Notes: generated by a model from the letters alone, not told the origin. 64,000 bases of DNA from Mesorhabditis belari (GCA_958450365.1 CAUEEP010000742.1:1132001-1196000), one strand, 5' to 3'. Positions 46,003 through 59,039 are shown, counted from the stretch's first letter. A program made the numbers and translations.

Positions 46003-46365
46003 CTAAAGTGATTGATGAATTTTTCGTCAACAGGCTCACTGCCACAAATTTTTATTTGGCTTAAAAGAAAAAACCATTCACTAGAATTGCAAAGTTTTAA
46101 AATCTTGCCATTTCAACCGATCGACTCATTCCACTTTACATCCAGCAAAAAAATGGACAGCTCTGTAAAATTTCAATAAAAAGTATGTTTTTAAAAAGTG
46201 CGATAAGATATCCAAAAGGTCAAACTTCGCAAAATGATTTGCATGCAGACTTGAAAAAGTTTATCAACAAAAAAAAAAGCATAAACATCAACAACAATGA
46301 AGTAACAATAACAGTCAAAAATTTAACAAGAAATTTCAAAACATAACAATCGGTAGGAAGCTCCA

Positions 46366-48981
46366 TTATCGTTTCGCCAATTTATCCTTTATCTTCGGCC
46401 CTCCTTTCTGATTCTGATTTTTGAGTCGTTTTTTGAAACGGCCACCCGCTTTCTCTTCGGTGTCCGAATCGTCATAAGTTCTGAAATGAAAAATATAAGT
46501 CAAGAATTTAGTCGTATAACAAAACTTTTACACAAAAACATTAGATTTTAAATTTCCCCACCTCTTTCCCCGTTTCTTCCGCTCCTCGATCTCTTTGAGC
46601 TCTTCACGTGCCGCTTTCATTGCCTCATTCGTCCTTTCTACCAAATGCATAACATCATCGGCCACGCACGGGTAATCGGTGAGCTTTTTGCCTTAACAAT
46701 GGAAAGTTTAACTCAAAATTTCACAAATAACTCACCAATATGTGCCTCTATTCTTTGATATTCGGCTACCTCATATTGTGTGACAAAAGTGATCGCCAAT
46801 CCGGATCTGCCTGCGCGAGCCGTTCTTCCAACCCTAGAAAAGCAAACTTTATCCCCCAACTAACAATAACGTACCTGTGTACGTAATCTTTCGCTTGCCC
46901 AGGTACATCGTAGTTGAGCACATAGTTCACCTCGGGGATGTCAAGACCTTCAAAAGCTTTTATGGTGTAAAACAGCTAAATAACCTCGTGATGCTACATC
47001 TGTACAGACGAGAATATTTCGGGAACCCGTCGTAAAAGCATTCAACGCGCCAAGACGTTTTTGCTGAAAAAACGAGTATTCTAAGTACTAATTGCATTTT
47101 ACTATGTCTCATACTATAACAAACCTGTGTCATTTGTCCATGCAGTGAGACGGCCGCCATTCCCAATTGTCTCAGCATCCTTGCAATTGTGTCAACGGAA
47201 AGGCATGTAGCCACAAAAATAATTGCCAGCTTCGGCCGATCAATTCCAGTCGTCTTGCCGGCCAACTCGTTCAACAAGTAAACAAGATAGGACTCCTGAA
47301 AATGAATAAAATTAAAATTAAAATAAATTCAAGCAATAAACTGACTTTGTACTTTTGTGGAACGAAGATATACTGTTGCACCAACGTGTCGACCGTCTTG
47401 TACCGAGAGTTCACTTCAACTCGAACAGGATCTCGCAAAGAGGCTCGTTCCAACTTTTGCACCTAAAGCCATACATATTCTGGAATCCTTCAGATTCCGA
47501 ATTTGTTTCTAGTTGCATAACTTACAAAACTATCTCAATAACTAAAAGCATAAAAATGAGCCGAAAATTGTTTCCCGTACCTTTTTCGTCATTGTGGCTG
47601 AGAAGAGATAGGTCCGTCGCTCACGTGGGATCACTTTCAAAATCTTATCCAAGTCAACCTAAATTTTCAAAAAGTTTGCAAAAAAATTATGAATTCATTA
47701 CCTCAAAGTCCATGTTGAGAATGCGATCCGCTTCATCCATGACGAGAAATTTGAGAGCTCGCAGGGAGAAACCTAAAAAAATGTGAATGTCACAGCTTGC
47801 TTTTATCAGCTATTCATTACTTTTATCAAAACTAGCATAGCCATAGTTGATCATACTTTTAAATATGCCAATTGCCATTATCTAACTAACTTTCATATAA
47901 GAAGAAGGATTTTGTGAGTTTTAAGTACAACCCACCTTTCGTGTTCTCCAAATGATCAACCAAACGCCCGGGTGTCGCCACGATGATATGCGGTAGTTTA
48001 GCCAGTGCAATCGCTTGCGTCGTCATATCAACACCGCCGACAATCACCGCTAAAAATTAGTACTTTAGCAAGGTAAGCGTTCCTTTTCACAAACCTACTA
48101 ACAGTCCAATCCGTGTGCCCAAATCCTCAAATTGTTTAGCAATTTGAAAGGCTAACTCGCGCGTGGGCGTCAATATCAACGAGAAGAGCTTCTGTGGGTG
48201 TTCGAGGAGTGATTGGAGGATTGGCAATGCGAAAGCGCCTGTCTTTCCCGATCTAAAATTGAAGAAATTACATAGTTCCATAAAGTCAATACTTTTCAGC
48301 TTCTGTTAAGTGACTACTCACCCAGTTTCGGCTAATCCGATGATGTCTCGTCCTGAAAGGGCTGCCGGTAGAGAAAGTCGCTGAATTTTCGACGGTTCTT
48401 TCCACCCGAGCCGCTCACAAGCTTCCACGAGGATTTCCGTCACTCCCTAAAAACTTATCTGTTCGATTTGTTATCAAACACCTATTTTTAACATAAACCA
48501 AGCTTTAAAAACTTTAAATCAGAACAAAAATAAGGATTTCAAATTTATCCTTACTTTATTAACTTGTCAACTTTTGAACAATTTAGCTTTCATGGTAGAA
48601 TCTTCATTAAGAAAATAGGCAACATAGGCAAAATTTTTGCCAATTTTTTATAAGATGACTTTTAAGCTTGCTAACAACTTTTAAAAGCCACAAACCAATT
48701 CCGCAAACGATTTCGTATCCTCTTCAACCTCTTTTCCCACATCTTCTCCCGAATCGCTCTCCTCGTCGTTTTTCGCTCCATTCTTCACCTAAACATACAT
48801 CATTGAGTAAAGACCATAAATTAAAGCCACAATTTTGGATAGAGGTCAAAGATTTTACAAGTCAATATCTTCAAGAATTCCTCACATTTTCATTCTGTTC
48901 TTTTTTCTTTTTCACGCGACTTTTCGACGGTTGAGTGGGCGCAGTTTTCACCAAAACTTCCTCATCGGACGAGTCGGACAT
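46366..48981 (-). CDS. DDX47: DEAD-box ATP-dependent RNA helicase DDX47 / Rrp3
   Basis: Fourteen exons keep phase throughout and give 505 aa: 48886-48981, 48696-48788, 48322-48446, 48095-48252, 47936-48049, 47702-47772, 47581-47658, 47346-47462, 47125-47295, 46985-47063, 46875-46947, 46736-46833, 46562-46691, 46366-46480. DDX47/Rrp3 acts in the nucleolus in 18S pre-rRNA processing. Visible motifs in order: Q motif ([15 protein letters not shown]), [66 protein letters not shown], and the Lys-rich tail. [20 protein letters not shown] and the [20 protein letters not shown] stretch separate it from other DEAD-box families. The acidic N-terminus starts [17 protein letters not shown] acceptor touches the ATG, the mark of a trans-spliced start. 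The CCHC-knuckle gene follows closely on the same strand. Confidence 0.93.
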
Positions 48982-48990
48982 CTAAAATGA
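48972..48990 (-). promoter_or_regulatory. Probable trans-splice acceptor at the DDX47 start
   Basis: TATCATTTTAG ends exactly at the ATG at 48981, with no in-frame exon found upstream. This matches spliced-leader acceptors of nematode genes. Inferred from sequence only. Confidence 0.5.
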
Positions 48991-50183
48991 TAACACTATT
49001 TACTTTCCAAGTTCAAATAAGATTTTTAGAAGTTAAGAGAAGAGAAAACAAAGAAAATCTGGGTCTGGGTCAGTCGGGGCAGGTCAAAAACGCGGCGACA
49101 ATTGTATTTACGCGTTCAGGGGCACACAACTCCGCACAAAACCACTAAAAATCGGAGAAAAATGAGACTATTATAGATTTGCGCTGACTTGACAAAAAAT
49201 GAATCTTTTCATTCTTTCAAAAGCTTTTTGAACTTTTGTTTTATATTTTTTTTTGTTTTCAGTTACTCGTCACCTAAGCTGAATATCTTTTTACACATTA
49301 CGTTTCCTTAAAATTACACTCATTTTTGACTCATTAACTCTTTTTGACTTCAGCCGTATCCTAAAACGTGCCCCTTCCCCTAAAACCATCGTAATCGTCT
49401 ATAACTTTTGTCCAATCTATCCACCTTTTGGTCTAATTCTCTGTGGGTTCACAAGGAATATCAAAAGATACAAAAAGTGGATAGATTGGATAAAAATAAA
49501 GATAAGATTACGGCAGTTTCGGGGAAAGGGACACTTTTTAGGAAACGCTTTATTAGGCAACACGCGACTTGAGATTAAAACCCCGTCTGTCACTTTTCAT
49601 GGCAGACATGTGCTCCTCTCATCACTTTCTTTTCCCATCCCCACTCTGCCATTCCCTCTCATTCTTTTCGAGTACGTCATGCAGAGAAATTGGGCAAAAA
49701 GCGGGTGATTCCACTGATCTCTTTTCTCATTTTTCTCCTGTTTCCTCCATTTTTTTCCTTCTTTTCTCTATCCGTTTGCCCCGCCGTTTCGATCACGAGG
49801 AACTCCCTTCAACCCCAAGAAAATTTTCGCTTCGAGTGTCCCAATGCTTCTTCCTTTTTATCGGTACGGCCCAGGGTCATGTGCGCATTGATACCCATGA
49901 TCTTAGTCTTATAAAAGTTCTCTTATCTTTTGTGATTGGATCAAAGTTTCTAAACTTCTTTAACGTTATTGATTTTTAACTAGTTTTTTAAACGATTCTA
50001 CGGTTAAATCGATGTCTTAAGGTGTATAAATAGCAGCTAGACAGCGCGTCAGATTACATCATTCTTCACTTTTTTTGGCAAAATCCGTAAAATTTTCAAC
50101 TCTAAGCCATTTTTACTTTGTTTTTGCTATGATTTACTGATCTATATTAAATTTTTTCCTTCCAGAAACATCAAATTTCTGGG
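48991..50183. other. Divergent intergenic region between DDX47 and the SLIRP-like gene
   Basis: Holds both upstream regions. A repeated pair 'caatctatccac'/'gtggatagattg' near 49413 and 49478 forms a loose inverted repeat, with related 'gccccttcccctaaaac' and complementary text outside it. A long pyrimidine-rich stretch lies at 49600-49860. No gene supported. Confidence 0.5.
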
Positions 50184-51300
50184 ATGAGCCGTGCTCTCGG
50201 GAACTTCGGAAGACAAGTGAATCAGGTAATTAAAAAGCTAGATTTTTATTCTAAAACTAAAATGAAGCCTTGAGATGTTAACGTTGAAAAATTAAAGCAT
50301 GAAAACTGTCATTTTGTTATTTATTTTTGTTTTTAGTTGGTGAGCGCTGGAACAAACGCGCCGAAGCGACCGACGACCGTTTTTCTCACGCATGTCAAAT
50401 GGGTGACCGGACGAGGTACACGTTTGTCGATTTTTGTAGCCTTTTTCAGTGTTATGCAATATTTATTGTAGAATGGATTAAGTTTTAAATATGACTACAT
50501 TTAAATAAACCTTTACTGGTAAATGAACTTTTTTTTTAGAGCAACTTCGGTCGTACTTCGGAAAGTTCGGCCAAATTGAGAAGATTTCCATGTTTTTTGT
50601 GAGTTTTATTTTGTTGCGAATTAAAAGCTTGAAAACAGTTGCTTTAAACCATTATAATAGTTTGATTGATTTGAAATTGAAGTTCTTTAAAATATTTTTT
50701 ATTTTTAGGATCCCGAGACAGGCCTCCACCGTGGATTCGCCTCAGTCACCTATCTCGATCATCAGAGTGCCGCGATGGCGATTCAACAGAAACCGCATAT
50801 CGTTGATGGAGATCGGGTGAGTAACATTTGAATTTGAAAGCAATCAGATCGTGCTCAGATTATACTGGCAGTAGTAGCTTAAAGCGTGTACGCTTGATCT
50901 AAAAAACATAAACAAATCTAGTCTAAACCTAGCTTTTTTTGTCAACTTTGATTTGCTTTAATCTTGTTGATTGGATACACGAGCTAAGTTAAAGTTGATC
51001 TTGGTTCAAAATTTTAAATAGTTACGTTGACTGGCAGTAGTAGCTTAAAGCGTGTACGCTTCATCTAAAAAACAAACAAATCTAGTTTAAACCTATCTTT
51101 TTTGCCAACTTTGATTTGCTTTAATCTTGGTTCAAAATTTTAAATAGTTACGTTGACTAAAAGTTAAAGGTATTGGGGTGTTGTATTATCTACATTACAA
51201 TTTAATATTACCTACTTATTTATTTTTTTGCATTTAGGTTGATGTGGAACTGTTTGTGCCGATGAAATCGAAGAAGAAGAGTGTCGAGTTCACGATTTGA
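50184..51300 (+). CDS. Small RRM protein, SLIRP-like
   Basis: Five exons (50184-50225, 50337-50415, 50540-50598, 50709-50816, 51238-51300) give 116 aa with all phases matching. A single RNA recognition motif fills residues about 27-105: RNP2 is TVFLTHV, RNP1 is HRGFASVTYL, and the loop has DPETGLHRG and HIVDGDRVDVELFV. The short N-terminus plus ETGxHRG and HIxDG pattern are characteristic of SLIRP, a mitochondrial partner of LRPPRC that protects mitochondrial mRNAs. MSRALGNFGRQVNQ could be a mitochondrial presequence (basic, no acidic residue). An acceptor (CTTCCAG) lies 19 bases before the ATG. The gene is divergent from DDX47. It could be another small single-RRM protein. Confidence 0.8.
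50862..51145 (+). repeat. Tandem duplication in the last SLIRP-like intron
   Basis: A block starting ACTGGCAGTAGTAGCTTAAA recurs about 170 bp later with few changes, so two copies stand in the 421-bp intron. Confidence 0.8.
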
Positions 51301-51856
51301 GATGAGGATTTTCAACAAAATGAAGTCTACTAGGTCATGAATTTCTTTTTTAATTCGGGTATTTCTCATGTCTCTAAATTTATCCATCGGCCCCCTGAAA
51401 TTCTTCCATATTCCACATCAAAATTTTTGTCGAATCCAAGAATTTCATCGCCGATAAGCTTCATTTTCTGAGCTTTTCTTAAATTTTTCAAAGAAATTGC
51501 AGATTTTAATACTTACCGGTACCCCCTATTGACTAATTTTTGGCTTATTTTCTAGGCAAAAAGGCTCTCTTGCTCACGTTTTTGGTGATTATAAGAAAAT
51601 TCTTTATAGGTGATGGTTAATTTGTTTATTTTTGAAGTCCTAAGATATTTTTCGTGTATGAAATGTACAAATGTTACTTCCCATCCCTACTTTATCGGCT
51701 TTTCGTTAGAATTATATACTGGTCATATCTCGTTTTTCGGATAAAATTTTTTTATGATTTCTATTCATTTATCGATATTTTCCTCTTTTGTGTTTATGAT
51801 TTTCTCTGGCAGAGATTTTTATGGTTTTCCCCCGCCTTTTAGGAGTTAAGCTTATG

Positions 51857-51862
51857 AATAAA
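51857..51862 (+). terminator. Candidate poly(A) signal of the SLIRP-like gene
   Basis: AATAAA lies 557 bp after the SLIRP-like stop, followed by a T-rich stretch. It implies a long 3' UTR; a nearer signal was not seen. Confidence 0.4.
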
Positions 51863-53106
51863 CGTTGTTTCATTTTTGACGATCAGTTTTACAAATGGAT
51901 TCTACACCTTTTAGTTACGATAGCCAATCTAGGATTAAGGTGGCTCGAGCTCAGGCACGTTTTAGGCACGCAGGTGGGGACAAGGTGACAGTATTCGCTT
52001 TAAAATGCTTTAGAACGAATATTGTGACCTTGAGTTGAAGGTTCGAAAAAGCTTACAAATGCTGTTTTCTAAAGCGTGTCTGAGCTGTATCCTAATCTAG
52101 ACTGAATACCGTAATTCAGCTAATTTTCTAATTCAGCTAATTTTCTAAAGTTTCTAAAGTTTTCTAAAGCGTGTCTGAGCTGTATCCTAATCTAGACTGA
52201 ATACCGTAATTCAGCTAATCTAGACTGAATATCATAATCTAGCCTGAATATCCTAATCTTAACTGAATACCTTAATCTAGATTGAATATCCTAATCTAGA
52301 CTGAATACCGTAATCCAGCTAATCTAGCACACAGGTGCGAATACTGTTAACTCAAGGTAACAGTATTCGCTTTAAAATGCTTTAGAGCTAATATTGTGAC
52401 CTTGAGTTGAAGGTTCGAAAAAGCTCACAAATGCTGTTTTAGAAAACAGCATTTGTAAGCTGTTTTCTAAAACGTGCCTGAGTATGTTACTAGTCCTGTT
52501 AGTAATGTAACTGATATAGTTTCTGAAAAGGAACACGTTTTAGAAAACGCAAAACATTCGGAACATTAACATCAAAGAAACCAAAAGAGAAATAACTAAA
52601 TCTACTTGTCGCTCAACATTTGAATGGGGAATTTTCGAATGAATCATTTTTTCCATCATTTTCTCATCTCAGCATTGTTGTGTGACTACAGACAGACAGA
52701 CACAAGACGACTACTTGAACTCGTTGAAAGAAACGAAGAAAGGAGAAAAACGAAACAAAAACAATTGTCCGTTTACGAGGATTTCTCGCGTATTTTATGA
52801 GAAATCGAAAAAGAAAAGGCCACTCACTTATAAATGCTAAATTTTTTTTCATTTTTTTTTAAATATGGAAAGTTTAGTGTAGTTTCTCACTGGTAATACT
52901 TTTGAACATCCTTTTTAAAACTGTAATAGATTTTTTTTATTTTCAAACTTTTCTTGTATTCGATTTTCAAAATTCTCAACTAAAACCAGCTTCATTTTCC
53001 CCCAAAGCAAACAAAACTTTCGTTTTTCGTAAGCCTCAAGGCTCTTCTTTCTTTGTTTTCTTTTGCAAAAATCGTAAAATCTACTGAATTTTTTCAAAAT
53101 TTCAAG
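51863..53106. other. Intergenic region with duplicated repeat blocks
   Basis: A block with 'gtattcgctttaaaatgctt' and 'gaccttgagttgaaggttcg' occurs at about 51992-52075 and again at 52358-52440. Between them are degenerate units of 'gactgaataccgtaatctag'. A perfect hairpin (14-bp arms ACAAATGCTGTTTT) is at 52427-52456. From 52460 to 53106 nothing is recognised. Confidence 0.6.
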
Positions 53107-55572
53107 ATGATCCCAAATTTATCCACTCTATTCCTTCTTTGTATACAAATTTCAACAATACTTGCATGGGAAAGATGCTTCGAAAAGTCACCGAATCACG
53201 TGCTCCTCGCATCGGCAAGGGGAAAACCGAAAAAGGTGGGTAAATTCGAAATTTTAATAACAGTTTTTTCCGATCTGGAACGCAGTTGAGAGTTTGCAAT
53301 CACTGAATACCTAGCGTTGATCGTACACTCATCACTTTACCATTCATTCAGATCCCACTTGAGCGCTGCATGAAGATGTGCTTGGATGCAAGTGGAACGT
53401 GTCGGTGAGGGGAATTTGTAAATTGAAAAAGTAAAATTTGCTATCTTTTAGCTCATTCGTTTACTTTAATACAATCGGTGTCTGCATTCTGAATGCCGGT
53501 GATCGCACAGAAAAACCAGATCGTTTTGTTGCCTCGAATGAAGGAGTCGATTATTATCACAGGATTTGCTATCGTGAGTGAAAGCTGCTATTTACAGGGA
53601 TTTTCCTGACTTGAAAGCCGGTCTTGTACTTGGTCTAGGACCTGGTTCCAGGAAAACTTCTAACTTTCTCGTTCAGACTCACCACCCCGTTCACTCGCCC
53701 CATGGAGTCATGATGAGCCGCTAGCTGACGAGTGTTTCGAAGTAGCACAGGGGAAAGTAGTGTAGCCTTGATTTCTAAAGCTAAAATTCAAATTCAGGTC
53801 TTGATCGGTATCGTTGATCAACTCTTAGATCAAATCTCGTCGATCGACGTTTGTCAAAAGTCGTGTTTAAACGCGAAAAAGACGAGCGGAATCGTGTGCA
53901 AGAGTGCCATGTGGTATCCAAAAGAAAAGGTACAATTACCCAACTTTATTTCCAATTTTCTGATTCTAGGAGTGCATCATTGCCTCTCAAGACAAAGCTG
54001 ACATTGCCGAGCTGTACATTGATGATCCAAATTCAGTGTACTTGGAGAATAAATGCGCTGAACCGGGAAAAAGAAATGACTTCGACGAGCAACAATGTCA
54101 CCCCATCACCGCCAATCAGGTTCTAGAGTCTCACTAACCTGGTCCTGAGTCCAGAAGCTAGGCCTGGATCTAGTTTTAACCTAATTTACAAGATGTTGAA
54201 GGCTCTAGACGAGCAACAATGTCACCCCATCACCGCCAATCAGGTTCTAGAGCCTCACTAACCTGGTCCTGAGTCCAGAAGCTAGGCCTGGATCTGATTT
54301 ACAAGATGTTGAAGGCTCTAGTTCTATCCATAAAGTTCTATGACGTTACTTTTTCAGCTCGACGACCTCTTCTCTGACCTCACTTCTTGGCGGAGTGGCG
54401 GCAGCTGGCGCTGAAGATGACGGAGGCGACGAGCAACCGGTATGATTCAGCTTTATAGACATTTACTCTACCTTGTCACTAGACGATACTTGTAAAAGGA
54501 GCTACAAATAGCTTTATACTATTAAGTGTTTAGTTTCATGTTGAGGGAGAGTTGCCAGTACCTGCAGTGGGTGGTCCACCCGATCCCCCACAAACTTCAG
54601 CCTTCCCACCGGCACTCCCACCTTCACAACCACCACCAATTGAACAATCGGGATATGATAAGAGTGGAGTGAACAATGCTGGCATGCAGGTGACATCTTG
54701 GAGACAATATTTTAAACACCTTAATTTTTCTAGACCGAACTTCAACCCCCATCAATTCCAAAAACGTTGCCCACAATTGACCCGAAAATCATCGATTCGT
54801 ATCAGGTTTTTCTCTAAAAGATAGAAATCAAAAAAATCCCATTTCCAGATGCCGTTGAAGAAAGAAGAGGCAGCTGTTGAGAGCAAGACCACGCCGATCA
54901 ATGACTATTATGGAAAAGCGCCGAATTTGGGAGTGGATGCAGCTGCAAATACGTATCAAACGGTAAGTGGTCAAGGCAACTTTTCTGAGCCATGCAAAGC
55001 CAAGGTCTTTTGTCTGATGCTCAGGCCAGCTTTTAGCCTGCTCTGGCTTACAGACACTAGTACTCAAAGCTTCCATTCAGCCACCTGTGAAATCATTGCC
55101 TGTCGAAATGCCGATCTCCGCAAATGGATATCGACGACGCAGATTGAGTGAACATCAAAAAGGGAAATGTTTCAAGTAAGACAGAGATTCGGCTCAAATG
55201 ACACTCTTTCCAGACAAGTTCACCCAGAATCATCGCTTTTCGAGGATCGTGTGATGAAGGTTTCATCCAATTAGACTAACAATCATTTACTTTTTCGTAA
55301 AATACTTTGAGAAAGAGTCTCATTTCAGGCGTACTCTATCGAGCAGTGCATTGACATTTGTCGCCTTTGCGTGAATTGCATTCGCGGTCAGCCGTGTTCA
55401 TCGCTTGCTTTTGATATGTGAGTACATGATCACTGTCAAGAATGGATGATGAACTGTTTCCAGGCTTCACGAGAATTGTGCCCTCTCGGCGAACATCGCT
55501 GACAATCGGGGTCAACGAAAAGCCGCTCAAACGATCGCCTATTATACTCGGAATCCGATCGAGATTTGCTGA
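53107..55572 (+). CDS. Secreted protein with three PAN/Apple domains
   Basis: Fifteen exons give 487 aa with every phase matching: 53107-53235, 53352-53404, 53452-53573, 53677-53756, 53798-53929, 53970-54119, 54209-54243, 54358-54439, 54534-54689, 54734-54805, 54849-54962, 55081-55175, 55214-55259, 55329-55417, 55464-55572. A signal peptide (MIPNLSTLFLLCIQISTILA) precedes a first PAN domain (CFEK..., LERCMKMCLDASGTCRSFVY, GVCIL...HRICY), a second (ECFEVAQGK..., SSIDVCQKSCLNAK, ECIIAS...NKC), a Pro/Gly-rich linker (residues about 220-400) and a third (CF..., YSIEQCIDICRLC, LHENCALSA...). PAN domains of nematode apical matrix and cuticle proteins bind other matrix components; no ZP domain is present. 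A TTTCAAG acceptor touches the ATG. Exon 54209-54243 seems to have come from a tandem duplication. Confidence 0.82.
54079..54330 (+). repeat. Tandem duplication (~125 bp) spanning exon end and intron
   Basis: Copy 1 is about 54080-54205 and copy 2 about 54206-54320. Both run from ACGAGCAACAATGTCACCCC through the donor and on to 'caagatgttgaaggctctag'. Copy 2 lacks about 10 bp ('gttttaacct'). The end of copy 1 (GGCTCTAG) supplies an acceptor for the start of copy 2. Confidence 0.9.
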
Positions 55573-57904
55573 AAGCGATTGGAATAAGAAACACTGCTTG
55601 TTTGTATAAATGTTTTAACGAGGAATTTAGAAATTGCAAATCAAATACGTCTGTTTTACAGATCGCTTTTAGAAATTATAGAGCTGGCAGAACAATTTGG
55701 CTAAGCCCAGGCCACTTCTAGTGCTTAGTGTGACCCAGAAATCGGTCTGATCAGCTAAGACTTGTACTTGAAGACTGTAGCTAATACTGTAGCTACTATA
55801 GACTACTTTTTAAATGCAGTAATTTAGTTTTAATGTGTTTCATTGATAGCTTTGGCTCCAGATATTTATTGATGATGTTTCTTCTTTTTAAAAAATCCGG
55901 GTTTTGCGAGAGAAATTGAAAATATTATTATAAAATGACAAGCAATGAATATTGATTTGAAATGACCAGAGAATATACACAAAATTTTTGAGACCAAATT
56001 TGAGGAGCTGGGAGTGATTATTGTCCCCGCAAAACCCCTCAGATTCAGCCGAAAGACAGTTTTTTTTAGAAAAATGAAATAATGGGATGCACGGTGAGGA
56101 TTTGCGAAAATTTGAATTTTGAAGATTCCCTCAACTCCTTTTTTCCCGTGCATCCTGAAAGGAGCAAATCACACTCGCGTTTCTGCCACCGAATTAGCCG
56201 AAAATCTTGGAAACCAAACGAAAATCAACTTCGCAAAACTCTCGCGCTGAATTCGGTGTCCACGCGGGCGCAGTGCAGCGCGGTGAGAATCGAGCGGCAC
56301 GGAATTTCTGCGAATCACCGAGGATATTCGTCTTTTGATCGAAAAATTTGAAATCCTGGATGTCACGCTTAAAATTCGCGCCTAAATCACGGATCGGTTT
56401 CTGATTTTGTTGCCATGCCACCCCCCATGATGGAGCCGAAGTCGACCTAGTCTAGCGAAACTGACGGAGAAAAAAAAAGTCGAAACCCGAATTTTCGGTG
56501 ATCCTGGAGGGCACGGTAGTTTTTGTACCTGACGAATTTGTCGGGTTTCGACTTTTCACAAAAAATCTTATAATACACAACGAAAAACGGTGTGACAACG
56601 GCGCCCATCTTGTGGCTAACCCGTGTGCGCGGTGGTGGACACGGCAATCAAAATCCTGGAGGGTATCGAATAGAAAATCAATTTCAGAGAGTTCTTTGGG
56701 TTTTTCTACACAAATCTCTATTCTTCCCTCAACACCGATCAGTGTTCAGGCCGATTTTGGCCGTCAATCCTCGCTTAGTGGACAAGTTGGTGAATCAAAA
56801 GTGCAAGCTGGAGCGCACTTTAGAAAGTGGCTTTGGAAAAGTTGAAATTTCGAAACTTTCGATTCACCCCCTTGTGAGGACCTCACCGACCATAAGGCCG
56901 GGACGCCCTTGAAAGAACAAGTAGTAAAAAAAACAATCGACAAATTTTGGAACTTTTAAAGTTTCATCAGCTTACATGCGTTCCAGAACTTGCTAAAAGA
57001 CAATTTAAAATCGAGAGAAATGACAAATTTTTCTGTGAAAGACTTGACTAAACGTCAACGGGGACATTCATCGGCTCCTTGGCCAAGCGATGGGGCACAA
57101 AACAGGGTTGACCGGCAATCCTGGATGTCATTGGTGGATTTGCTGGGGGTGACTGTGCTCATTGCATAGCCTGGAGTGCACCCACCCGGGCCACGGTTGC
57201 CCCATCGCCCAAAAGGAGAAATTGGGTGAAAGACGCGAGAAAGCACGGGGATTTCGATTTCGATAACTCGGTACGATGTTTTTGGGATGCACAATCGAAA
57301 ATGTGAACCGAGTTTTCGAGATTCGGCGTGATTCGAGAGTTTTCGAGTGCCGGGTGGAGGTACTTTCGACACTTTTGTAAGAACTCGATATTTTTGTTCG
57401 GACTTTCAAGAAAACTCTCGAATGCACGCCAATTTTAACGATTATTCAATAATCCGAGCAATGAAATTTGAGGAGAAATTTGTAATTTTTGTGGTGAAAG
57501 ATGATTTTCGGTATTTCCAGGGGAACCCTTATGTTTATAAACCAATTGTATTTCTTTGAGGGGAAAGAGGTAATCATTCTTAAGCCAGGGTACCAAACAG
57601 AAAAAGAAAAAGATCTAAAGTAGAGTAGGGTTGAATGGGTCAAACTATGCATAATAATAAATTACTAGAAAAATCGACGAATAAAAATGGTGTGTACAAG
57701 AAATGAGACGAAGCTTTTTAAAGCCACATCCCCATGAAAGCACGGTAGTTTTGATGAACGAATTTGATCAATTCTGGCATCCTGGAACACAGCTCGGCGA
57801 ATGGCAACAAAATCTGATGTTTTAGAGACGCCAATTTCAACTTCGGGATTTCGAAAAAAATTCTGGAGAGGCCAGGATGAGAAATCTGAAATTTTCAATT
57901 TTCA

Positions 57905-58118
57905 ATTTTGGATTTTCAATTTTGAATCTTGAATCCAATCTTGAATCCAATTTTGAATCCAATTTTGAATCAATTGAATCCAATCATTGAATCCAATCAA
58001 TAGAATCCAATCATTGAATCCAATCAATTGAATCCAATCTTGAATCAAATCTTGAATCAAATCTTGAATCCAATCAATAGAATCCAATCAATAGAATCCA
58101 ATCATTGAATCCAATTTC
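57905..58118. repeat. TTGAATCCAATC minisatellite
   Basis: Some fifteen degenerate 11-14-bp units of TTGAATCCAATC / AATAGAATCCAATC. The minus-strand Trp/Ile/Gln/Asp frame is a repeat artefact. Confidence 0.9.
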
Positions 58119-59039
58119 TCGACTGTACTCCAGGATTGATATTTTCAGTGAATTTTCAGCCTTTTAATGTTTAGAAACTCGAGCCTCTTGTCACAACTCA
58201 CTTTTCCCATCAGCACTCCCGGTGGTGAACTTTGATGGTGGAAAGCTGGGTGACATGCGCTCCAGGATGAAGAATACATAGAAAAATCAGCAAATAAATC
58301 CAGATGGGGACCCGAAGTTTGCGCGGGAGGCGTTTGCCCGAATGGGCGTTACGGTTACATCCTGTAATTTGTATGTAATTTGTATGCAAATAAAATTGCA
58401 TTTAAAAGAAACTGCTGAAACTGAAATTTCTGAAAAATGAGTCACAATTCTAAGCCGGAAATGGAAAAGCGAAAAAAACAAAAACGAAAACAAACACAAA
58501 AAGTTCACTGAGTCACCAAAGATGAATCAAAAAAAATTCGATAAAATGCTAATTTTCTTGAAGAAAGTGACTCCGTGCCTCCCAGAATGACCGATTAAAC
58601 TTTGTGTTTCGTTTTGGCACGAGATCTGCGGGGGTGGGTGGAGGGGGTCTTAAAAATCAGGTGCTCCGGGGATTCGACGGCATAAACACCCCTCCTCCGC
58701 CCCGTTCTAGTGTCGAAATATTGCTCAGGTTGACCATCAACGTTGACCAAAGTAGTCCCTTTTTAAACGGAAATGATAGATACGTGTTTACAAAAGTCCT
58801 TTCATCTCAAAAAAACAGTTATCAATTGTATCAAAGTTTTCTTTTTTTCAAAACTTTTGTTACAATTTGTTGGATTTTTGTTCAAAACTTTTAAATGACT
58901 TTTTGCTTTAAAATTTTCGTTAAAGCTGCTTCAATGTGTTCCAGGATTTGGAAAAAATTTCATAAATTTTATAAAGTTAACGAAAAATTCTTGGAAAACT
59001 CGCGTGATTCGAAAAAAAACGATGAGACATTGTTAAACC

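Noticed and set aside
49569..49979. 136-aa open frame upstream of the SLIRP-like gene
   Set aside because: Pyrimidine-rich composition gives Ser/Phe/Leu; no splice sites, domain or start context, and a competing frame overlaps it.
54536..54745. Minus-strand frames across the PAN gene linker
   Set aside because: Shadow of the Pro-rich exon 54534-54689.
56498..56912. Open frames of 106-115 aa in cluster B
   Set aside because: Two frames overlap with equal length, both run across motif copies, and neither has introns or recognisable sequence.
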